From: Caulobacter segnis
GTDB taxonomy: Bacteria > Pseudomonadota > Alphaproteobacteria > Caulobacterales > Caulobacteraceae
Direction of reading: 5' to 3'
Assembly (NCBI RefSeq): GCF_019931575.1
Contig: NZ_CP082923.1
Span: 1,488,001-1,552,000, forward strand
Length of the DNA: 64,000 nt
In this document: piece after piece, positions 48,064 through 58,470 of the stretch
How positions within the stretch are numbered: the stretch's first letter is position 1
How the letters are laid out: each line of letters begins with the position of its first letter
The notes under the pieces: generated by a model
Told to the model about the DNA's origin: nothing
Database searches by the model: none
What the model saw: the letters and a program-made list of their open reading frames with translations, nothing else
Position numbers and translations under genes: made by a program

Positions 48064-49080
48064 ATGGTTTTGGACGCAGCGACAGCGACCCTCCCCCGGA
48101 CGTCGGGCTCGGTGGATCGTCTCGTGCGCCTCGCCGAGGCCGACATGAAGGGCGTCAACGCCCTGATCACCGATCGCATGCAGAGCGACGTGCCGATCAT
48201 CCCGGCCCTGGCCGAGCACCTGATCGCCGCCGGCGGCAAGCGCCTGCGTCCGTTGCTGACCGTGGCCGCCGCGCGCCTGGCCGGGTCGGATAACGATCAC
48301 TGCCTGAAGCTGGCCGCCGCCGTAGAATTCATCCACACCGCCACCCTGTTGCATGACGACGTCGTCGACGGCAGCCAGCTGCGCCGCGGCAAGGTCGCCG
48401 CGCACCTGATCTGGGGCGCGGCCCAGAGCGTGCTCGTGGGCGACTTCCTGTTCGCCCGCGCCTTCGAGCTGATGGTCGAGACCAACTCGATGAAGGCGCT
48501 GGAGATCCTGGCCCGCGCCAGCCGCGTCATCGCCGAGGGCGAGGTGCTGCAGCTGATGCGCAGCCACGACCTGAACCTGTCGCAGGCCGTCTATCTGGAG
48601 ATCATCCAGGCCAAGACCGCCGAGCTGTTCGCCGCCGCCTCGGAGGCCGGCGCGGTCTCGGCCGGGGTCGACACGGCCAAGGCCGAGGCGCTGAAGGCCT
48701 ATGGCCTGAACCTGGGCCTGGCGTTCCAGCTGGCCGATGACGCCCTCGACTACGGCGGCGCGACCGAGACCCTGGGCAAGAACGCCGGCGACGACTTCCG
48801 CGAAGGCAAGGCGACCCTGCCGCTGCTGCTGGCCATCGCCCGCTCGGGGCCGCGCGAGGCCGAGTTCTGGGAGCGCGCCATCGGTCGCCGCGAACAGACC
48901 GAGGCCGACTTCCGCCGCGCCCGCGAACTGATCATCGGCACGGGCGCCCTGGACGCCACCCTGGATCTGGCCGCCGACTACGCCGACAGGGCCAAGACGG
49001 CGCTGGCGATCTTCCCGGCCAACGACTGGCGGGGCGCGCTGGAAGAGCTGGCCGACTTCGCGGTCAGCCGCCGGGCCTAA
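48064..49080 (+). CDS. Polyprenyl (octaprenyl/decaprenyl-type) diphosphate synthase (338 aa)
   Basis: A trans-isoprenyl diphosphate synthase with both Asp-rich motifs: LLHDDVVDGS at about residue 93 and the second, LADDALDYGG, at about 223. GGKRLRPLL binds IPP. The chain makes the long side chain of ubiquinone by adding IPP units. Length suits the ubiquinone-type enzyme, and Caulobacter uses Q-10, so decaprenyl is likely; chain length cannot be read with certainty. CAAGGAGACG precedes the ATG at 48064. The gene is divergent from trmN6. Confidence 0.88.
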   Translation: MVLDAATATLPRTSGSVDRLVRLAEADMKGVNALITDRMQSDVPIIPALAEHLIAAGGKRLRPLLTVAAARLAGSDNDHCLKLAAAVEFIHTATLLHDDVVDGSQLRRGKVAAHLIWGAAQSVLVGDFLFARAFELMVETNSMKALEILARASRVIAEGEVLQLMRSHDLNLSQAVYLEIIQAKTAELFAAASEAGAVSAGVDTAKAEALKAYGLNLGLAFQLADDALDYGGATETLGKNAGDDFREGKATLPLLLAIARSGPREAEFWERAIGRREQTEADFRRARELIIGTGALDATLDLAADYADRAKTALAIFPANDWRGALEELADFAVSRRA

Positions 49081-49206
49081 AGGCCGACGCCGCGTCGAGC
49101 GGGGCGGTGAATTCGGCGTAATCCGCGCCGTCCGGCCTTCACAGCGCGGCGAGACCGGGCCACCTACGCATCGTGAGGCCATCGGGCCTTCCTAGAGGGC
49201 AAGGCC

Positions 49207-49602
49207 GTGATCCGTTTCATCCTGAACGTTCTGTGGTTCGTCTGCGGCGGTCTGGTCACCGGCCTGGGCTGGTTGCTGGCCGGCGTGCTGCTGGCCATCA
49301 CCATCGTGGGCCTGCCCTATGCCGGCGCGGCCTTCCGGATCGCCGGCTTCGCTTTCTGGCCGTTCGGCAAGGAGATCGTCCACCGCGAGATCCTGGGCCG
49401 ATCGGACATCGGCACGGGCCCGCTGGGGACCGTGCTGAACGTGATCTGGTTTATCCTGGCCGGCTGGTGGCTGGCCTTGGGGCACGTGGTCGTCGCCGTC
49501 GCCGAGGCCATCTCGATCATCGGCATCCCGTTCGCGATCAAGGACCTGCAGCTGGCCTACATCGCCCTGGCCCCGATCGGCCGCGACGTGGTGCGGCGCT
49601 AG
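49207..49602 (+). CDS. YccF domain inner-membrane protein (131 aa)
   Basis: The family pattern of two similar halves is clear: LNVLWFVCGGLVTGLGWLLAGVLLAITIVGLPYAGAAFRIAGFAFWPFGKEIV, then LNVIWFILAGWWLALGHVVVAVAEAISIIGIPFAIKDLQLAYIALAPIGRDVV. Four membrane segments are predicted. The function of YccF is unknown. GTG at 49207 is the start, after AGGGCAAGGCC. Its stop shares CTAG with the opposing GNAT gene. Confidence 0.87.
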   Translation: MIRFILNVLWFVCGGLVTGLGWLLAGVLLAITIVGLPYAGAAFRIAGFAFWPFGKEIVHREILGRSDIGTGPLGTVLNVIWFILAGWWLALGHVVVAVAEAISIIGIPFAIKDLQLAYIALAPIGRDVVRR

Positions 49603-50044
49603 CGCCGCAGGACGTGCGTCCACGGCCCGCTGCTGTCGGGGCAGAATCCTTGAGCTTCCCAGAAGGGCTGGGCGATGGCCGAGGCCTGGGCGTTGACCGT
49701 CAGCAGGTCCACGCTGTCGAAACCCTCGTGGATCAGGGCCGAGGCGAGGGCGGTGGCGACGCCGCGGCGGCGCATCGCCGGGCGGACGTAGAAGCGGCGC
49801 AGGCGGCGCGCGGGCCCAAAGCCTAGGGAGGCGGCGGCGGGTTCGACGGTCATGCCGCCGATCCCCGCCAGTTCTCCGGCCAGGAAGGCGACGAGGAGCG
49901 CCTCGCCGTCGTCCTGGAAGCATGCGCCCTTCGACCAGCCGTCAGCCAGCAGGGCCATGTTGCGCACGCCTTCGCCGGAGGCCTCGGCGACGAGGTCGTC
50001 GAAGCCGTCCGGCAGTTCGTCGAACAGACGAACCAGCTGGAGCA

Positions 50045-50045
<1 letters not shown>
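49599..50045 (-). CDS. GNAT-family N-acetyltransferase (148 aa)
   Basis: A GNAT core: LVAFLAGELAGIGGMTVEPA, then RRLRRFYVRPAMRRRGVATALASALIHEGF, whose RRRGVA is the acetyl-CoA pyrophosphate loop, and LLTVNAQASAIAQPFWEAQGFCP at the end. The ATG overlaps the fumC stop (TGATG), so translation is coupled to fumarase. The substrate is unknown. Confidence 0.82.
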
Positions 50046-51436
<1,391 letters not shown>

Positions 51437-51521
51437 GCGGCGATCTCCGGAAAAACGGTCGAGCGCGGTCTAGACCTTGAGCGGCGGGAGGGCAATGTTC
51501 GCAAGCGCGAAGGAGACCCAG

Positions 51522-52061
51522 ATGAATGCGTACGTGGCCCTGCCGCGCTCGATCAACACCGGCAAGCGCAAGGTGCTGAAGGAGGATCTTTTGGGCGTCG
51601 CCCAGGACCTCGGCTTCAAGGAGGCCCGGACTTACCTGGCCAGCGGCAACCTCGTGCTCTGGGGCGACCAGCCTGGCGGCGTGGCGCTGGAAGGCAGGCT
51701 CGAGGACGCCCTGGAGGCCAGGATGGGCCTGCGCACCGATTTCATGGTCCGTTCGGCGGCCCAGTTGAAAGTGATCATCGACGGCAATCCCTTTGCGGCC
51801 GAGGCGCTGGACCATCCCAGCCACGTCATCGTCAACTTCCTGAAGTCGCCGCTTCCGGACGAGGACGAAACGATCCTGCGCGCCGCGGTTTCCGGGCCGG
51901 AGCGCTTTGCGGTCGGCGCCTGCGAGCTCTATCTGGATTTTCCGATCAGCATCGCCGACTCGGTGTTGGATCGGGACTGGAAGAAGACCAAGCGTTCGCC
52001 CGTCGGCACCACGCGCAATTGGAACACGGTGATGGCCTTGGCCGGGATGATGGGCGGGTGA
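51522..52061 (+). CDS. DUF1697 family protein (179 aa)
   Basis: It shows the DUF1697 motifs YVALPRSINTGKRKVLKEDLL (family usually LLRGINVG), EARTYLASGNLVLWG (YIQSGNVVF), MGLRTDFMVRSAAQLKVII, and the C-terminal KRSPVGTTRNWNTVMALA (TTRNWNTV). It is a small cytoplasmic protein of unknown role. AGGAGACCCAG precedes the ATG. It overlaps the RusA gene by GTGA. Confidence 0.85.
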   Translation: MNAYVALPRSINTGKRKVLKEDLLGVAQDLGFKEARTYLASGNLVLWGDQPGGVALEGRLEDALEARMGLRTDFMVRSAAQLKVIIDGNPFAAEALDHPSHVIVNFLKSPLPDEDETILRAAVSGPERFAVGACELYLDFPISIADSVLDRDWKKTKRSPVGTTRNWNTVMALAGMMGG

Positions 52062-52459
52062 CCCAGGTTTTAGACGGCGCCGACTGGACCCACCACGGCA
52101 AGGTCCGCGCCCGCGAGGCTGGGGGGGAGCTGACCCTCGTGGTCGACGGCCTGACCACCCAGGGCAAGTACTACAAGCCGCTGATCTACGAGTTCTTCCG
52201 CAAGTCCTGGCGTGGCTCGCGCCCAGCGTGGGGCGAGTTCAGCGTCGAGATCGGCATGGAATATGTCGGTGAGCCGCCGTGGATGGACCTGGACAACCTG
52301 GCCAAGGCCCTGCTGGACGCAATCAAGGGCTATGCCTTCCATGACGACGCCCAGGTCGCCCGGCTGCTGGTCGAGCGCCGGCCGGGCGAGCGCGAGCGGA
52401 TCGTCATCCAGGTGCGGAAACTGGACACGAACCGCATGCGCCGTACGCTTGAGGGCTGA
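52058..52459 (+). CDS. RusA-like Holliday-junction endodeoxyribonuclease (133 aa)
   Basis: The GTG at 52058 overlaps the TGA of the DUF1697 gene. The protein has the RusA fold signature, with the acidic motif WMDLDNLAKALLDAIKGYAFHDDAQVARLLVERR. The Asp residues of DLDN, DAI and DDAQ correspond to the metal-binding carboxylates of RusA, and the GKYYKPLIYEFFRKSW segment supplies basic DNA-binding residues. RusA resolves Holliday junctions and is usually phage-derived, but no phage genes are seen here. Confidence 0.82.
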   Translation: MTQVLDGADWTHHGKVRAREAGGELTLVVDGLTTQGKYYKPLIYEFFRKSWRGSRPAWGEFSVEIGMEYVGEPPWMDLDNLAKALLDAIKGYAFHDDAQVARLLVERRPGERERIVIQVRKLDTNRMRRTLEG

Positions 52460-52474
52460 GCCGATCCCGGCCGG

Positions 52475-54634
52475 TCAGCTCCAGGGCAGCAGATAGCCCC
52501 AGAGGCCTAGCAAAACCGCCAGGAACACGAACAGCAGGGCGGTGAAGGTGAAGGCCACCTTGCGCCAGCCGCTCCAGCTATCGACCCGACGTCCGCCGCG
52601 CCAGACCATCGGCAGGGCGCCCAGGGTCAGGACGCTCAGCACCGCCGCGACCAGGGCGCAGGCCGAACCGCTGAGCAGCCAACCGCTGGGCCAGCCGAAG
52701 AAGACGTTGGTCTGGTCGGTCGCCTTGGCGGCGAACACGCCCATGCAGGCGGCCGAGATCAGCCACAGCACAGCCTGCATGGTCTGCATCTGGCTGGCGC
52801 GGGCCTGGACCGGGGTCTGGCGAGCCTCGCGGCGGTTGCGGACCATCGCGCCCAGGATCGTGGCGGCGCTGGCCAGGCCGGCGATCGCCGCCGTCCAGGT
52901 CAGCAGGCTGGCCGAGCGGAAGAAGCCGATCCGCTCGTAGGTGGACCAGCCGCGCGCGGCGTAGAAGCGCGAAGGGCGGTCACCATTTTGATCGAAGACC
53001 AGGGTCAGCGGGCTGTCGACGGCCTTGAACACGCCAGGACGGTCCGTGCCGTTGAACAGGGCGCCGACGCCGCCTTCGATGATGCTGAGGCGGCCATCGG
53101 GCGTGGCCCGCACCGCCGCGCGGCCGATGATGCGGTTGGTGAAGCCCTCCAGCCCGCCATAGGCCCGGCGGGTGGTCAGATAGTCGCCCTCGTAGGCGCG
53201 GGCCTGGTCATAGGTCAGGGTGCTGGCGGGCGGCACGGCGGGGGCGTCGGCGTAGAAATGCTCGATGATCGTCGAGGGCAGGGTGGCGGGCAGATTCGCG
53301 CCGCTGTCGGTGTTGGCCGAGACGAAGATGCCCAGGCCCAGGTCCGGAACGATCACCAGGTTCGAGTGGAAGTACAGGGTGGCGCCGCCATGGCCGAAAC
53401 CGCGCCGGCCGCCGGGCAGGGCGATGTCCATAAAGCCGGCGTTCCAGCCGGCCGCCTCGGGCGCGGGCCGGTACATCGGCGTGCGGAAGGCCAGGGCGGT
53501 CTTTGGCGAGAAGATGGTCCTGCCGTTGAGGGTGCCGCCGTTCAGCAGCAGGGTCATGTAGCGGGCCATGTCGCCGGCGGTGCTGGAGGCCGAGGCGGCG
53601 GGCGCGATCTGGCCCATGAACTCGCGGGGGCGGGTTTTCCAGCCCATCGGTGTCCACGAGAAGCCGTCCGACAGCTCGGCGGCCAGCGCCTCGTTCATCG
53701 GCGCGGGCAGCCGGTCGTTCCACGGGCGGGCTTCGCGGAAGGTCGTGTGGGTCATGCCGGCCGGCAGGATGATCTCCTCGCTGACCAGCTGCTCGTAGGG
53801 CTTGCCGACGACGTTGGCGACCGCCGCACCGGCCAGGGCCGCGCCGTAGTTGGAATAGCTGGGCAACAGGCCCGGCTCGCGCACCCGGCGCGGACGTTCC
53901 TGGCGCAGATAGTCGTTGAGCGGCCGCACGCGGTTCGGATCGCGCTCGAACAGCTGGCCCAGCGCGCGGTCCTCGAAACCGCCCGTGTGGGTCATCAGGT
54001 CCTGCAGGCGCACCGGCGTCTTCTTGCCCTGGTCCTTCAACTGCAGAGGCTCGGGCAGGTAGAGGTTGACCGGGCCGTCCAGGCGCATGCGACCGGCCTC
54101 GATCTCGTTCATCAGGGCGATCCAGGTGAACGTCTTGGAGATCGAGGCGACCCGGAACAGGGTCTTGTCGGGATCGACGGGCCTGCGCTGGTCAAGGTTG
54201 GCGAAGCCGTAGCCCTTCTTCAGCACGACCTGGCCGTTCTGGACCACCGACAGGGTGACGCCGGCGATGTGGTCGCGACTCATGGCGCGGCGGACGACGC
54301 CGTCGACGAAGGCTTCCAGCTGCGGCCCGGGCAGGGGCGCAGCGGCGGCCAGGACGGGCGCCGGCGTGGCGGCGGTCGGCGCCGGAGCCTGTGCGGCGGC
54401 GGGCGCGGGCGTCGCGGGCGTCGCCGCGGCGACGGGACGGGCCGCCGGCCGAGTCCGGCGCGGACGCAGGCTGTTATAGGGGCGCGGCGCGGAATTCAGG
54501 ACCGGCTCGGCGGGCGGTTCGGACGCGGCGGGCGGCGGCGAAGCGTCCTGCGCCCGCGCCTCCGGTCCCCCCCAGGACCAAAGTGCGATGAAGGCCGCCG
54601 CGAAGGCGGCTGCGGACGAAACGCGCAACGTCAA
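52475..54634 (-). CDS. Exported serine beta-lactamase-family hydrolase with C-terminal membrane domain (719 aa)
   Basis: A TTG start at 54634 is chosen because AGGGGACATCG stands exactly before it and the product then begins with a clean signal peptide (MTLRVSSAAAFAAAF..ARAQ). A longer TTG at 54700 is possible. An Ala/Pro linker (about 30-105) leads to the class C-like domain with SxxK (SISK), YSN and HGG, forming a DD-peptidase or esterase site. The last 200 residues hold about four or five membrane helices. This combination suggests a periplasmic esterase or peptidase tethered to the inner membrane; the substrate is unknown. Confidence 0.78.
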   Translation of the reverse strand: MTLRVSSAAAFAAAFIALWSWGGPEARAQDASPPPAASEPPAEPVLNSAPRPYNSLRPRRTRPAARPVAAATPATPAPAAAQAPAPTAATPAPVLAAAAPLPGPQLEAFVDGVVRRAMSRDHIAGVTLSVVQNGQVVLKKGYGFANLDQRRPVDPDKTLFRVASISKTFTWIALMNEIEAGRMRLDGPVNLYLPEPLQLKDQGKKTPVRLQDLMTHTGGFEDRALGQLFERDPNRVRPLNDYLRQERPRRVREPGLLPSYSNYGAALAGAAVANVVGKPYEQLVSEEIILPAGMTHTTFREARPWNDRLPAPMNEALAAELSDGFSWTPMGWKTRPREFMGQIAPAASASSTAGDMARYMTLLLNGGTLNGRTIFSPKTALAFRTPMYRPAPEAAGWNAGFMDIALPGGRRGFGHGGATLYFHSNLVIVPDLGLGIFVSANTDSGANLPATLPSTIIEHFYADAPAVPPASTLTYDQARAYEGDYLTTRRAYGGLEGFTNRIIGRAAVRATPDGRLSIIEGGVGALFNGTDRPGVFKAVDSPLTLVFDQNGDRPSRFYAARGWSTYERIGFFRSASLLTWTAAIAGLASAATILGAMVRNRREARQTPVQARASQMQTMQAVLWLISAACMGVFAAKATDQTNVFFGWPSGWLLSGSACALVAAVLSVLTLGALPMVWRGGRRVDSWSGWRKVAFTFTALLFVFLAVLLGLWGYLLPWS

Positions 54635-54713
54635 CGATGTCCCCTGGGTGAAGCGGAAAACTTCCAGGGTTTTGTGTAGCGCGCTGGCGGCCAGGGTCAA
54701 ACCCGATCACCGA

Positions 54714-55487
54714 TCAAGGCGTCGAAGCCTTGGCGCGATCGAAGGCGTATAGCGGCAGGATCGGCCGCAGGGCGGCGCCGATCCACACCTGGGGTTCGGA
54801 CGCGGGTTCAGCGCCGGTCTCCTTCTCCTTGCGCGCCACGCAGGCCTGGACGCCGGTTCCCAGGGCCGCGAAGTCGCGGGCGCTGGGGATGGTGGAGAGG
54901 AAGCAGTCGTCGAAATACGGGTATTTGTCGTCCTCGCCGCAGCCGAACGAGGCCCGGTCGGGGCGGGCGGCGGTCAGGACCAGGCGGTCGCTCTTCTGCA
55001 GCGGCGGAATGAACACGCCCGAAAAACAGGCGGAGATCACCACCACGCTGGGACGTCCGGGGCAGGCGTCGTTCAGCATGGCGGCCAGCAGGTGGGGGCG
55101 CAGCACGTCCTCGCCGAGAATCGCCCCCTCGGGGCTGCCGTGCGAGCTGATGTAGAATAGGCAGCCGGCCTTGGCCGTCTGGGCTCGGATCCGCAGGGCG
55201 TCATAGATGGCGCGGGCGTCGGCGCGGCCGGGCGAATCGACGGGATAGCGTTCGGGGCGCACCGAGAACTGCTGGACCGCCGCCTTGTCGAAGCCCAGCG
55301 CGACCAGCGCCTTGGAGACGTCGCGGCGGGCGTTGTCGAAGGCCTCGGTCGGGCCGCCGGAATGGGCGTGGAAGTCGCCGGCCACCACCACGGCCGTCCA
55401 GTTGGAGAATGGGCCGGCGGCGCGCGCGAGCTGCGGCGGCGTGAAGAGCAAAGCCAGAAGTCCGATGACCGCCGCCGCTCTCCGCAT
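54714..55487 (-). CDS. Exported caspase-fold (C13/legumain-like) cysteine peptidase (257 aa)
   Basis: A signal peptide (about residues 1-23) is followed by a caspase-like domain with the catalytic dyad in the right order: His116 in FYISSHGSPEG and Cys154 in VVVISACFSGVF. VVVAGDFHAHSGGPTEAFDNAR at the start and VLTAARPDRASFGCG after the Cys are usual in the C13 (legumain/GPI-transamidase-like) family. Bacterial members are secreted and poorly studied. It should cleave after Asn or Asp if the family specificity holds. The gene lies next to a serine hydrolase of the cell envelope. Confidence 0.82.
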   Translation of the reverse strand: MRRAAAVIGLLALLFTPPQLARAAGPFSNWTAVVVAGDFHAHSGGPTEAFDNARRDVSKALVALGFDKAAVQQFSVRPERYPVDSPGRADARAIYDALRIRAQTAKAGCLFYISSHGSPEGAILGEDVLRPHLLAAMLNDACPGRPSVVVISACFSGVFIPPLQKSDRLVLTAARPDRASFGCGEDDKYPYFDDCFLSTIPSARDFAALGTGVQACVARKEKETGAEPASEPQVWIGAALRPILPLYAFDRAKASTP

Positions 55488-55515
55488 GGCTCCGACCTTT
55501 CTCTGAAAAAGGGCC

Positions 55516-55989
55516 TTATTTCTTCTTGAAGCTGGCGAAGGGCGTCGGGATCGCCGTGCCTGTGGACTTGGCCAGTAGTCGTCCCTCGGCGTCGTAGAGC
55601 TCGCCCTCCATGAAGCAGACCGTGCGGCCCCACTTCACGACGCGGCCCACGCCGCGCAGCGCGCCGGGCATGGCGGGACGCAGGAAGCTGGTCTTCATCT
55701 CCAGGGTGGGGACGACATGGGTCATGCCCGATGTGACCAGACCGGCCACCGACATGCACTCGTCCAGCATGGCGCAGACATATCCGCCCTGGATCTGCCC
55801 CATCGGGTTGCAGAGCAGCTCGGCGCGCGCCGTGAAACCGACCTCGATCTCGCGATCGGCCTGGCGCACGGCCAGCAGTTCGAAGCCCAGGGTCTGGGAT
55901 CCGGTCGGCTGGTTCCTGGATGCGCGGAAGCGCGCGAGGATCGCCTCGTCGCTCAGGGTCTGGGGAGCGTCCGAGGCGATGTCGCTCAT
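55516..55989 (-). CDS. PaaI-type hotdog thioesterase (157 aa)
   Basis: A single hotdog domain: ELLCNPMGQIQGGYVCAMLDECMSVAG carries the central helix and catalytic Asp/Glu pattern of the PaaI group, then VVPTLEMKTSFLRPAMPGALRGVGRVVKWGRTVCFMEGELYDAEGRLLA. It probably hydrolyses acyl- or aryl-CoA thioesters. The ATG overlaps the stop of the SspB gene (ATGA), giving a two-gene operon. Confidence 0.85.
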   Translation of the reverse strand: MSDIASDAPQTLSDEAILARFRASRNQPTGSQTLGFELLAVRQADREIEVGFTARAELLCNPMGQIQGGYVCAMLDECMSVAGLVTSGMTHVVPTLEMKTSFLRPAMPGALRGVGRVVKWGRTVCFMEGELYDAEGRLLAKSTGTAIPTPFASFKKK

Positions 55990-56471
55990 TTTTTCCGGAA
56001 CTGGTCCAGGGAAACGATCTTGGGACCCTCGTCGCCCGCCGGGGCGGGGGCCTTGGCCTCGGGTTCGGCTTCAGGCTCCGGCTCGTCCTCGATGACCTCG
56101 GGAGCGGCGAACTGCAGGGCGAACTGCACCGACGGGTCGTAGAAGCGGGTCACCGCCGCGTAGGGCACCGACAGGCGCTTGGGCTGACCGCCGAACTTCA
56201 GCGTGACCGAGAAGAAGGCGTCGCCCGGCGCGAGGTCCCAATACTGATGCTGCAGGACGATGGTCATCTCGTCCGGGTACTTGCCCAGCAGGTCCTGCGG
56301 ACCCGACACGCCGGCCGCCTTGGTCTTGAAGGTGATGTACAGGTGATGCGGCTCGGGCAGGCCGCCCGGAGCGGCGGCCTTCTTCAGGGCCGCCTTGACC
56401 ACGCCGCGCAGGGCGTCCTGGGCCATGGCCTCGTATTGCATGAGGTCTTCGGGCGGTGGGGTCTGGGACAT
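55986..56471 (-). CDS. sspB: SspB-type ClpXP adaptor protein (161 aa)
   Basis: The alphaproteobacterial SspB layout is clear. A substrate-binding beta domain occupies about residues 1-120 (LYITFKTKAAGVSGPQDLLGKYPDEMTIVLQHQYWDL, GDAFFSVTLKFGGQPKRLSVPYAAVTRFYDPSVQFALQF). An acidic Pro/Glu linker follows, then the C-terminal ClpX-binding tail IVSLDQFRKK. SspB binds ssrA-tagged proteins and hands them to ClpXP. The ssrA gene that makes the tag lies only 150 bp upstream on the same strand, an apt neighbour. Confidence 0.92.
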   Translation of the reverse strand: MSQTPPPEDLMQYEAMAQDALRGVVKAALKKAAAPGGLPEPHHLYITFKTKAAGVSGPQDLLGKYPDEMTIVLQHQYWDLAPGDAFFSVTLKFGGQPKRLSVPYAAVTRFYDPSVQFALQFAAPEVIEDEPEPEAEPEAKAPAPAGDEGPKIVSLDQFRKK

Positions 56472-56619
56472 GCGCTGGGGTCGATACTTCGAACTGAAAA
56501 ACGAAGCCGGGAACGTAGCGCGTTGGAGGCTTCCCGCAAAGCGGGCGCCTGCGGAATCCGGAGAGCTGCAATCGATGGCGTGGCGATGTAGGGGTAAAGT
56601 GGAGGGATTCTGTTGGCAG

Positions 56620-56935
56620 GCTCCCTCCGGGCCCCGCCTAGGGATCTGAACCCCTAGGACTTAAGAGGCGAATTCACCTGCACCGCATTACGCGGCGACG
56701 GCGAACTCTTCAGCGAAGTTATCGTTCGCATTTAGAAAAATGACCCGAAACGGTGGATCAAGCCGAGGGAAAGCAGACACCTTTACACGTCTGTCGATGC
56801 TGATCGGCCCCATGCAGTCCCATGATAACTTGGGAGAGATTTGGTGGAGCCGCCGGGAATCGCACCCGGGTCCAGTCCGCTTATTACGTGCGCGTTTATC
56901 CCCATAGTTCGGCCGAAGCCGGACAATCACAATAT
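56620..56935 (-). ncRNA. ssrA: Two-piece (circularly permuted) tmRNA
   Basis: Read on the minus strand, the acceptor half comes first and ends with the tRNA-Ala-like 3' stem and encoded CCA (complement of 56842-56844, GGCGGCTCCACCA). After a short spacer, the coding half begins GGGGCCGATCAGC, pairing with the acceptor stem. The tag frame (complement of 56691-56729, stop 56688-56690) reads ANDNFAEEFAVAA. The T-arm-like GGGGTTCAGATCCCTAGG lies near the 3' end. In alphaproteobacteria the precursor is cut into two RNAs. tmRNA rescues stalled ribosomes and tags products for ClpXP via SspB. Ends are approximate. Confidence 0.93.
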
Positions 56936-57208
56936 AGGGGCTTCGACCTCGGTATGGAAGGCCGGGTGTTCGACTGTCCCCAGGCTGAGGCGGCCGTTGG
57001 ACAGGGTGCCGCTGACGACCGCGCCGTGGTCCTCGAACAGCTTCAGGGTTTCGCCGACCAGCACATACACGCCGGTGAACACATCGGCGAAGTCGTCGCG
57101 GGTCTCGATGAAGCGGCCGTCGGCGCGCAGCTCCAGGCAGATGTGGCCGTCGGGCGAGGTCCAGACGCCGGCGACGGGGATGTGGGGAACGATGGCGGAC
57201 ATCATCAT
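56927..57208 (-). CDS. Atu4866-family small protein (93 aa)
   Basis: VAGVWTSPDGHICLELRADGRFIETRDDFADVFTGVYVLVGETLKLFEDHGAVVSGTLSNGRL fits the small beta-barrel Atu4866 family (GVWxTxDGxIRxELxxDGRYxE). No signal peptide is present. Three ATG codons in a row occur at the start; the outermost, at 57208, overlaps the stop of the preceding small gene. The function is unknown; relatives are often next to AraC regulators and redox genes, as here. Confidence 0.78.
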   Translation of the reverse strand: MMMSAIVPHIPVAGVWTSPDGHICLELRADGRFIETRDDFADVFTGVYVLVGETLKLFEDHGAVVSGTLSNGRLSLGTVEHPAFHTEVEAPIL

Positions 57209-57372
57209 CGGGCGATGCTCCCAATCTGGAAGTTTTGGGTCTGGGTGGCCGGGGCGGGCGAGGCGGAGGGGAGCGCGGCGGTCGCGGCGGTCAGCGCGGC
57301 CGTGCCGCCCAGCAGGACGGCGACGAACCAGCGCGGAGCCGTCACGCCGCGTCGGGGCGTGTAGCGTCTCAT
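57205..57372 (-). CDS. Small membrane or exported protein (55 aa)
   Basis: A basic N-terminus (MRRYTPRRGVTAPRW) is followed by one hydrophobic Ala/Val/Leu helix (FVAVLLGGTAALTAATAAL) and a short Ser/Pro/Thr tail. Its stop overlaps the start of the Atu4866-family gene (CGATGATG), so the two are coupled. It is divergent from the AraC gene and downstream of the 15-bp inverted arms. No family is recognised. Confidence 0.6.
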   Translation of the reverse strand: MRRYTPRRGVTAPRWFVAVLLGGTAALTAATAALPSASPAPATQTQNFQIGSIAR

Positions 57373-57470
57373 CACGAGCTCTGATTTTGGGAGTTGCCGC
57401 GTCGGAGAGCGGAACGAGGCCACTATGGGGCATGGGGGCGTCCAGCCGGTAGACCGATGCTCCGACATGA

Positions 57471-57521
57471 TTGCACGATCCTCCGGAACCGAACGGCGTC
57501 ACGTGACGGAGGATCGTGCAA
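57471..57521. promoter_or_regulatory. Pair of 15-bp perfect inverted arms, AraC-type operator
   Basis: TTGCACGATCCTCCG (57471-57485) recurs as its exact reverse complement at 57507-57521, with a 21-bp spacer. The block lies between the AraC regulator and the small-protein/Atu4866 gene pair. The arm length and helical spacing (36 bp between equivalent points) suit two AraC-family DNA-binding domains on one face. Binding is inferred. Confidence 0.7.
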
Positions 57522-57558
57522 GGCCTACAAATGGCTCTGTTCCAACAAGAGAAATCCC

Positions 57559-58467
<909 letters not shown>

Positions 58468-58470
58468 GCG

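Noticed and set aside
52058..52459. Prophage remnant signalled by RusA
   Set aside because: No integrase, capsid, terminase or tRNA attachment site is near; flanking genes are ordinary chromosomal ones.
57205..57468. Longer version of the small membrane protein starting near 57468
   Set aside because: The added residues have no hydrophobic or conserved pattern and would run into the AraC operator arms. The ATG at 57372 gives a clean N-terminus.
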